Under the pieces are notes generated by a model. The model had not been told where the DNA came from and ran no database searches. It was given only the letters and a program-made list of their open reading frames with translations. The translations under genes were made by a program, and so were the position numbers. Positions 58,411 through 64,000 of a DNA stretch of 64,000 bases are shown here, in pieces. Within the stretch, counting starts at the first letter, position 1. Every line of letters starts with the position of its first letter. Origin of the DNA: an uncultured Lachnospiraceae bacterium (GTDB lineage: Bacteria > Bacillota > Clostridia > Lachnospirales > Lachnospiraceae); the NCBI GenBank assembly GCA_910585715.1, contig CAJUEX010000013.1, forward strand, positions 10,642 through 74,641, in the 5' to 3' direction.

Positions 58411-59841
58411 CTAGACTGTTCCATGTTTTTTGGCCGGACGGTCATCTCTTTTTGTAAACAGCATCTCAAAAGCGCCGATTACGTATTTTCTTGTGTCAAC
58501 CGCCTCCACGATTTGATCTACATATCCTCTCTTTGCTGCACTGTTTGCACTTGTCTGAAGTGCGGCATATTCTTTCGTCTTTTCTGCAATGACTTCAGAG
58601 CCTTGTCCTTCATACATAATCTGTGCTGCAAACTTAGCTTCCATCGTACCGATTTCTGCATTTGGCCATGCCATGGTAATGTCTGCGCCGATTGCCTTTG
58701 AATTCATGGCAACATATGCGCTTCCATAAGCTTTTCCAATAATCACGTTCACCTTTGGAACAGTTGCATTTGCAAAAGCATAGGTTAATTTTGCAACTGC
58801 CTGTGCGATTCCTTTTTCAGAACCTACAGTAGCTTCATAACCTTTTACATTTGTTAAGGACAATACCGGGATATTGAAAGCATCGCAGAAGCTGATGAAA
58901 TCTGCTGCTTTATAGCAGCCTTTAATGGAAAGAGTGCCGTCAAACTTCTCTTCCACCTTTCCTTCTGCATTATAAACCTCGCTGCGGTTTGCCACTGCCC
59001 CAACGGTAATGCCGTTTAACTGAATAAATCCGGTTACCATATCCTTTGCATAGTTTTCCTTGATTTCAAAAAATACTCCGTTATCTGCAATACTGGATAA
59101 AGCAATGGATGTATCGCCCACACAGCCTGCAATGTTCTCACAGGCGCGGTTCAAATCATCCGTGCACTCTATGTAAGACATATCATCTTCATTATTAGCA
59201 GGTAAAAGAGAAATAAGCTGTCTGATCTGACTTAAAATAGATGCTTCGTCGCCAACTACATCCACTACGCCGCTTTCCTTACTCTGAAAGTCTGCTGCTG
59301 CAGTATCGCACTTGGAAGTGTTGTTGCCGTCTAAGGCATTTGGAGAATTTACAAACAGCTTTGCTGATTTTTCTTCCATAAAAGTAAAATCTGTCAGCGT
59401 GGGAACGATTGCAAGTCCGCCTCCGCATGTGCCAAATAAAGCTGTAATCTGTGGAATCACACCGGATGCCAGTGTCTGCTTCATGTAAATCTCACCAAAA
59501 GCATTTAAAGCATCAGTTGCTTCCTGTAATCTAAGACCGGCGGAATCGATTAAACCGATAACAGGTGCCCCTGTCTTTAATGCCAGGTCATAGAGGTTCG
59601 CAATTTTCTTTGCGTGCATCTCGCCAATGGTTCCGTTTAAAACAGAAGCATCCTGGCTGTAAACGTACACAAGATTGCCGTCAATCACTCCATATCCGGT
59701 AATGACGCCGTCAGAAGGAGTTTCAGTTTGTTTCAAATTGAAATCAGTTGCTCTTGCCGTAACCATAGCGCCAATTTCAACGAAACTGTTGTCATCGAGT
59801 AAAGCTGCAATTCTTTGACTCGCTTGTGAAGAATTACTCAT
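58411..59841 (-). CDS. Acyl-CoA carboxyltransferase subunit (MmdA-type)
   Basis: Crotonase-fold carboxyltransferase, 476 residues from MSNSSQASQRIAALL (GGAGGT eight bases upstream). It takes CO2 from an acyl-CoA such as methylmalonyl-CoA or passes it to biotin; homologous to transcarboxylase 12S. Seen: LIDSAGLRLQEATDAL, FGTCGGGLAIVPTLTDF (oxyanion glycines), GYEATVGSEKGIAQAVAKLTYAFANATVPKVNVIIGKAYGSAYVAMNSKAIGADITMAWPNAEIG and the C-terminal helix. First gene of the operon. Presence together with OadA gives two different carboxyltransferases on one carrier. Confidence 0.92.
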   Translation of the reverse strand: MSNSSQASQRIAALLDDNSFVEIGAMVTARATDFNLKQTETPSDGVITGYGVIDGNLVYVYSQDASVLNGTIGEMHAKKIANLYDLALKTGAPVIGLIDSAGLRLQEATDALNAFGEIYMKQTLASGVIPQITALFGTCGGGLAIVPTLTDFTFMEEKSAKLFVNSPNALDGNNTSKCDTAAADFQSKESGVVDVVGDEASILSQIRQLISLLPANNEDDMSYIECTDDLNRACENIAGCVGDTSIALSSIADNGVFFEIKENYAKDMVTGFIQLNGITVGAVANRSEVYNAEGKVEEKFDGTLSIKGCYKAADFISFCDAFNIPVLSLTNVKGYEATVGSEKGIAQAVAKLTYAFANATVPKVNVIIGKAYGSAYVAMNSKAIGADITMAWPNAEIGTMEAKFAAQIMYEGQGSEVIAEKTKEYAALQTSANSAAKRGYVDQIVEAVDTRKYVIGAFEMLFTKRDDRPAKKHGTV

Positions 59842-59924
59842 TTTTTGGACCTCCATTTTATATTCATTTAATATAATAACAAAATTTGCTCACTTGCCAT
59901 GTTCGCCAGCAAGCATCCTTTAGC

Positions 59925-59933
59925 AGTATAACA
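59925..59933 (-). promoter_or_regulatory. Candidate extended -10 of the decarboxylase operon
   Basis: Minus strand: TGTTATACT, an extended -10 of the TGNTATACT type, about 84 bases before the ATG. There is no good -35. It is the best candidate in the gap 59842-59980, where nothing else is seen. Confidence 0.4.
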
Positions 59934-59980
59934 TAATTTTTTTTCTTAGACTAGACAAAAAATGCAATTTTTAAAGAATT

Positions 59981-61375
59981 TTACCATACATTTTGTGAAT
60001 TATTTGTGAAAAAGAGACGTAGTATTTTGTCCAGACAATACTGCCATGTAAATGCCTCTGTAGCCCTCTTTGTCACAATTGGTATTTCCGTCCATTTCTG
60101 TCCGTTTACATAATAGGTCTCATATCCGATGACAGTTCCTTTTTCAACAGGAGCCTCCAATTGCTTTGGAAATGTCTGCTTCATTTCCACCTGGTCGTAG
60201 GAAGATAACAGTAAGGAAATATCTTTTTGCTCTGCCCCTATTTCTACCTGTTGCTCCACACCGTTTAATACTTCCATTTTTCCATAGGTTGTTTTTTCAT
60301 AAATATTCTTAATTTCAAAATTTTTCAGCCCAAACTTCATCAAAATTTTTGTATCATGCCATTTCCATGTTTTATTTGGCGGCCATCCTGCCCCTAACAC
60401 TACCGATATAAATGTTTTCCCATCCCGTTGGATTGCCCCCACAAAACAATATCCCGCATCACAGGTGAAACCGGTCTTAATTCCAATAGCCCCCTCCATC
60501 ATATCCAGAAACCTGTTCTTATTGCTAACCTGAAAATTTCTTTTTCCGGACAGCTCGGAAAAGGAGTAGCTTCTTGTTCCGATCACTTCTAAAAAAGCCG
60601 GATTTTTAATGGCATATGCAGCAATCACCGCCAGATCCCTTGCCGTGGTGGAATGGGTTTTCCCATCCCTTTTGGCATCCAGACCATTTGGCGTAATAAA
60701 ATAAGTATCCTTGCAGCCAAGCTCCGCAGCCTTTGCATTCATCATATCCGCAAAACCTTCCACGCTTCCGCCTAAATGCTCCGCAATGGCAACTGCCGTA
60801 TCATTATGGGATTCTAACATAAGGGAATATAACAAATCCTTCAATTTGTATGTTTCCCCTGCCCGCATGCCAAGATGCACCTTTGGCATCCTTTGGGCAT
60901 TTTTAGAAACCTCTACTGTTTCCTCTAACCTTCCGGACTCAATTGCCAGCATACAGGTCATGATTTTGGTAGTAGAGGCCATTGCCATGACCTGATAGCC
61001 GTTTTCCTCATATAGCACCCGGTTATTGGAAGCATCCAGCAAAAGGGCGGACCTGGCATACAGAGAAAGCTCCGGCAATTCTTCTGCAAAAACGCAGGAC
61101 ATAGGAAAACAGGGCAATATATAAACTGCTTCTATTTCTATAAAAAACACAAGGACAGCAGCAAGAAGCATTTTTAGCCGCTTTCTGTATTTTGCTTTTT
61201 CCTTTTTTCTTTTTTCTGCACCTCTTACCTCATCTTTTATTTCCTTTATGTTTCTGACTTCTTTTATTGCCCCTTTTCCTTTTTTATACTTTCTTATTAT
61301 ATATCTTCTTATTAAATGCTTTCTTTCCGATAATTTTCCTTTTTCCTTGTTTTTTCTTTCAGATTCCCTTTTCAA
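59981..61375 (-). CDS. dacF: D-alanyl-D-alanine carboxypeptidase (DacF-type, S11)
   Basis: Penicillin-binding protein that trims the terminal D-Ala of peptidoglycan peptides. The 464 residues carry all three active-site motifs: STTK (SxxK, about 133), SHN (SxN, about 192) and KTG (about 299). A C-terminal PBP5-like beta domain (about 345-440) is followed by an amphipathic tail (FTWQYCLDKILRLFF). The N-terminus is unusual: about 65 highly basic residues (RKNKEKGKLSERKHLIRRYI) before the membrane helix at about 69-90, so export would need a long positive cytoplasmic tail. A later in-frame start near the helix is possible. Confidence 0.9.
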   Translation of the reverse strand: MKRESERKNKEKGKLSERKHLIRRYIIRKYKKGKGAIKEVRNIKEIKDEVRGAEKRKKEKAKYRKRLKMLLAAVLVFFIEIEAVYILPCFPMSCVFAEELPELSLYARSALLLDASNNRVLYEENGYQVMAMASTTKIMTCMLAIESGRLEETVEVSKNAQRMPKVHLGMRAGETYKLKDLLYSLMLESHNDTAVAIAEHLGGSVEGFADMMNAKAAELGCKDTYFITPNGLDAKRDGKTHSTTARDLAVIAAYAIKNPAFLEVIGTRSYSFSELSGKRNFQVSNKNRFLDMMEGAIGIKTGFTCDAGYCFVGAIQRDGKTFISVVLGAGWPPNKTWKWHDTKILMKFGLKNFEIKNIYEKTTYGKMEVLNGVEQQVEIGAEQKDISLLLSSYDQVEMKQTFPKQLEAPVEKGTVIGYETYYVNGQKWTEIPIVTKRATEAFTWQYCLDKILRLFFTNNSQNVW

Positions 61376-61416
61376 ATATACCGTCTCCGAAGCCTACAAC
61401 ATTCTTTCTAATATAT

Positions 61417-61448
61417 GAAAAAAGCAGACAAAATATACTCTGTCTGCT
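61417..61448 (-). terminator. Terminator after scpB
   Basis: Minus strand: AGCAGACA, ten-base loop, TGTCTGCT, then TTTTTTC. It is 30 bases past the scpB stop. Confidence 0.9.
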
Positions 61449-61477
61449 CTGGTGTGCTGTATCGCCAATATACCAGT

Positions 61478-62041
61478 CTAAATATCCAGTTTCATTTGCA
61501 CTTCCTGCTCCGCCTGTTCTTTAAATTCTGCCATCCTGTCAGGATTCAGCTCCGGAAGCTCCTCCAGACTCTTTACTCCAAAACTCCTTAAAAACTGTTC
61601 CGTCGTACCAAATAACAACGGACGTCCCGGCGCGTCCAGCCTTCCCACCTCCATGATTAAATCATATTCTATCAGCTTGTTTATTGCGTGGTCACAGCTG
61701 ACTCCCCTGATTTTTTCAATCTCAATCCTGGTTACCGGCTGCTTATATGCCACAATGGAAAGTGTTTCCAACACGGTATCCGTCAGTACGAATTTCTTTG
61801 GTGTTTTTGCTATTTTTACTAAATACTCATACATTTCAGGCTTGGTGCACATCTGATAGGAGCTATCCAGTTCCATCAGGGTAATCCCCCGTTCTCCCTG
61901 CTCGTACTCTTCCTTCAACTGATTCAATAATTCCCTTGTGGTTTTTTTATCCTCTTCAATCACCTCTGCCAGCTGGGAAACCTCCACGGAACCTCCCATA
62001 GTAAACAGAATGGATTCTAATATCGCCTTTTTCTTTTCCAC
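61478..62041 (-). CDS. scpB: Segregation and condensation protein B
   Basis: Winged-helix dimer that joins ScpA on the SMC complex. The 187 residues start KKKAILESILFTMGGSVEVSQLAEVIEE and include two winged helices (about 5-85 and 95-165). TDTVLETLSIVAYKQPVTRIEIEKIRGVSCDHAINKLIEYDLI and GRPLLFGTTEQFLRSFGV are conserved. It follows scpA by 14 bases and is ended by a terminator. Confidence 0.95.
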   Translation of the reverse strand: MEKKKAILESILFTMGGSVEVSQLAEVIEEDKKTTRELLNQLKEEYEQGERGITLMELDSSYQMCTKPEMYEYLVKIAKTPKKFVLTDTVLETLSIVAYKQPVTRIEIEKIRGVSCDHAINKLIEYDLIMEVGRLDAPGRPLLFGTTEQFLRSFGVKSLEELPELNPDRMAEFKEQAEQEVQMKLDI

Positions 62042-62055
62042 TTAAATTCCTGCCT

Positions 62056-62805
62056 TTATGCTGCTTCATTTGCCGTAATGATAATATCGTCAAAAATATG
62101 TTCCTGTTCTATGTTAATCTTTCCCACCTTCATAAGCTCTAAAATCACTAAAAATGTAACAATCATTTCCATCTTGGAAACTTGTCCCTCAAAAAGTCTC
62201 TGAAAGCTGCATCGTCTCTGGTTTCTTACAAATTCCTCCACATAAAGCATTTTTGCATCCATATCCACCTCATCCTTTTCAATTTTTCCAAAAGTAGAAC
62301 GGATTGGGTCGATTTTATCGCTCTGCTTCTTTACAATGGACTTGAAAACCTCATGAAGCTTGGACAGATTCAAATCTCCTATCAACTGCTCATAATCTAC
62401 CGGCTGCCTGTACTCTTCTACTTCCTTGGGAAGGGTTGGCACTTTAAAAAGAACTCTCTGGGCATCTACCTGTCTGTCCTTTAATTCATAGGACATATAT
62501 TTGTACATTTTATATTCCAACAGCTTCTGTACAAGCTCTGCCCTCGGGTCTTCCTCTTCTCCCTCTTCATTTACTTCTTTTGGAAGAAGCATTTTACATT
62601 TTATATCAATCAGGGTAGCTGCCATTACCAGAAATTCGCTCATAATATTCATATCTTCTGTCTGCATCTGACGGATATAATCCAAATACTGTTCGGTAAT
62701 CTCCACAATGGGGATATCATATATATCAATTTTATTTTTCTCTATCAGGTGAAGAAGAAGGTCCAGAGGACCTTCAAACACTTGCAGTTTTACTTCCAGC
62801 GCCAT
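62056..62805 (-). CDS. scpA: Segregation and condensation protein A (kleisin)
   Basis: Kleisin that bridges the SMC heads. The 249 residues open with VKLQVFEGPLDLLLHLIEKNKIDIYDIPIVEITEQYLDYI, strongly diagnostic, followed by MSEFLVMAATLIDIKCKMLLP. The middle (about 120-170) is variable and acidic, and the C-terminal winged helix (about 190-249) ends in QEHIFDDIIITAN. It is the first gene of the scpAB operon, with promoter at 62887-62915. Confidence 0.95.
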   Translation of the reverse strand: MALEVKLQVFEGPLDLLLHLIEKNKIDIYDIPIVEITEQYLDYIRQMQTEDMNIMSEFLVMAATLIDIKCKMLLPKEVNEEGEEEDPRAELVQKLLEYKMYKYMSYELKDRQVDAQRVLFKVPTLPKEVEEYRQPVDYEQLIGDLNLSKLHEVFKSIVKKQSDKIDPIRSTFGKIEKDEVDMDAKMLYVEEFVRNQRRCSFQRLFEGQVSKMEMIVTFLVILELMKVGKINIEQEHIFDDIIITANEAA

Positions 62806-62886
62806 ATTACATTCCTTACTTTTTTACTTCATTTTCATTTACAAGCTTTTAAAGCAATATTCCTTCCTAATTAATGTCCGCTAATT

Positions 62887-62915
62887 ATTTTATAATAAAA
62901 CAAGGCTCTTTTCAA
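62887..62915 (-). promoter_or_regulatory. Promoter of scpAB
   Basis: Minus strand: TTGAAA, 17-base spacer, TAAAAT, 82 bases before the scpA ATG. In the gap to the next gene (62806-62991) no other feature was seen. Confidence 0.65.
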
Positions 62916-62991
62916 GTAATTTTTTATTTTTCCATACAATATTTTGTGTTTCCCTTTTTTTTAAACACATTTTATTGTATTTACAAGATTA

Positions 62992-63870
62992 TCAACCCTT
63001 TTGCTCTTTAGGAGAAATCGTAATTTCAATCAGTTCTCCCGGATTAAAAAAACGCACCGGAATGGTATGCATGCCTAGTCCCCTGCTTAAAACCATAACC
63101 GTACTTTTCCCTGTCTTACTTTTTCCCTCAAATATACCGCCATCATATTTAGGAAATATACGAAAAGATGGTGAAATCACACCTCCCAAAACAGGAATTC
63201 TGGCTACTCCCCCATGTACATGGCCAGACAGGACAAAATCTGCACCATATTCCACATAATCACTGAAATATTCCGGATTGTGGGCAATTAATATATTACA
63301 TGCCTGAGGGTCTGGCTGTCCTATTAAGGAAGAAATGTATTCCTGCTCCATATTTCTTTTTTGAAATCTTTTATAATATTCTTTTCCTATTTCCAATCCA
63401 TAAATCACAATATTTTTACCGGGAACCTGTTTTTTCCGGTTTACCAACGGCTCTATTCCTGCCTTTTTCAATTCGCGTTCATATTGCTCTGCCATATTGC
63501 CGTAAGTTTCCGGGTATAATTTTAATCGATATTCATGATTTCCGTTTCCATAATATATAGGATAATTTTTTGAAAGAGCACTCATAAACTCTATTGCTGT
63601 CTGAAAATCCCTTCCGGGCTTTGCCGTCAGCATATCCCCTGCACACAAAACTGCATCAGGATTCAACTCTTCAATTGCTTTTAATAATTTTTCATTTTTC
63701 TTTCCATAGGATTTATTGTGCAAATCAGAAACCAAAACAAACCGAAAATTGTCCGCAACCTTCTCATTCAGAAACTGGTACTTTCGGACAACAAACCGGT
63801 TTGTATCATATCCGATTATCACCATGCATGCTATGAACATAAAAATAATGGCTAAAATTAAAATCTGCAT
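62992..63870 (-). CDS. Membrane-anchored metallophosphoesterase
   Basis: Calcineurin-like phosphoesterase, 292 residues. An N-terminal helix (about 4-20, ILAIIFMFIACMVIIGY) anchors it, and the catalytic domain faces the outside if the anchor is uncleaved. Motifs in order: LVSDLHNKSYG (D-x-H), LCAGDMLT (GD), YGNGNHEYR (GNHE), NILIAHNPEYFSDYV and LSGHVHGGVARIP (GHxH). This set gives a two-metal site and resembles YkuE/YaeI-type phosphodiesterases acting on lipids. Substrate is not known. No operon partner. Confidence 0.9.
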   Translation of the reverse strand: MQILILAIIFMFIACMVIIGYDTNRFVVRKYQFLNEKVADNFRFVLVSDLHNKSYGKKNEKLLKAIEELNPDAVLCAGDMLTAKPGRDFQTAIEFMSALSKNYPIYYGNGNHEYRLKLYPETYGNMAEQYERELKKAGIEPLVNRKKQVPGKNIVIYGLEIGKEYYKRFQKRNMEQEYISSLIGQPDPQACNILIAHNPEYFSDYVEYGADFVLSGHVHGGVARIPVLGGVISPSFRIFPKYDGGIFEGKSKTGKSTVMVLSRGLGMHTIPVRFFNPGELIEITISPKEQKG

Positions 63871-63891
63871 AACCCACCTTTTTCATGATAC

Positions 63892-63919
63892 AAAAAAAGT
63901 ACTTTATGTAAAGTACTTT
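63892..63919 (-). terminator. Terminator upstream of the metallophosphoesterase
   Basis: Minus strand: AAAGTACTTTA, two-base loop, TAAAGTACTTT followed by further T; 11-bp stem. It ends the transcript of the gene that enters from the right. Confidence 0.88.
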
Positions 63920-63944
63920 TATCACAATCATATTATAATTTTTT

Positions 63945-64000
63945 CTACGGTTCCGGTATCTCCGCCCTTCTCCTGTCAGACGGCTCCTCCCGCTTCCGCC
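63945..64000 (-). CDS. 3' end of a gene entering from the right
   Basis: The last 17 codons of a minus-strand ORF, RKREEPSDRRRAEIPEP and a TAG stop, run to the window edge and are followed 26 bases later by a strong terminator. The charged, proline-ending tail does not identify a family. Confidence 0.4.
   Translation of the reverse strand, partial: RKREEPSDRRRAEIPEP

Overview
The window looks like a chromosome segment of a strictly anaerobic gut Clostridium relative, most likely family Lachnospiraceae. The basis is gene content: a complete Rnf complex, a biotin-dependent Na+-pumping decarboxylase operon, ispH overlapping a ribosomal protein S1 gene, several DUF6273/Ig-like secreted proteins, and consensus sigma-A promoters. 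No gene gives a species, so the placement is an inference. Almost every gene is on the minus strand. The one clear plus-strand protein gene is a YprB-type exonuclease-like gene at 39593-40750, and a plus-strand micro-ORF locus lies near 53.8 kb.

Layout, left to right. 0-6.6 kb: plsX-acpP, then rnc-smc-ftsY. 6.6-12.4 kb: a frameshifted HipA/CtkA-like kinase gene, tatD, a membrane protein, and a NatA/NatB-type ABC exporter whose permease is fused to a CPBP protease. 12.5-17 kb: ylxM-ffh-rpsP-khpA and rimM-trmD, interrupted by a terminator and a membrane-protein gene. 17.3-21.9 kb: two small secreted or membrane proteins and an ECF sigma factor/ABC transporter operon with a 14-bp tandem array upstream. 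22.2-31.4 kb: a DinJ/YafQ toxin-antitoxin pair and a cluster of four paralogous secreted proteins with an XRE/AbrB regulator, a 52-residue membrane protein and a duplicated promoter. 31.6-38.4 kb: an M18 aminopeptidase and rnfCDGEAB. 38.5-47.8 kb: an NAD-dependent epimerase, the YprB-like gene, cheR, rpsA-ispH-cmk, a HI0933-type flavoprotein, and RpiR and TetR regulators. 47.9-51 kb: a fifth secreted paralogue and two small enzyme or hypothetical genes. 51.5-54 kb: an accessory patch with a DUF2325 protein, a nonsense-mutated gene and a candidate type I toxin-antitoxin locus. 54.2-59.9 kb: a TwoAYGGAY RNA and the decarboxylase operon. 60-64 kb: a D,D-carboxypeptidase, scpAB, a metallophosphoesterase and the tail of one more gene.

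The housekeeping blocks fit together: protein targeting (FtsY, Ffh, YlxM), chromosome condensation (SMC with ScpA and ScpB), fatty-acid and phospholipid priming (PlsX, ACP), and ion-gradient energetics (Rnf and decarboxylase). Two signals are the most interesting. One is a set of long hairpin elements at gene 3' ends: 17.1, 22.1 and 40.8 kb share a conserved core, 54.3 kb carries a TwoAYGGAY core and 44.0 kb a possible pseudoknot. The other is a compact type I toxin/antisense locus at 53.74-54.00 kb. All identifications were made by reading the sequence; no database search was run.
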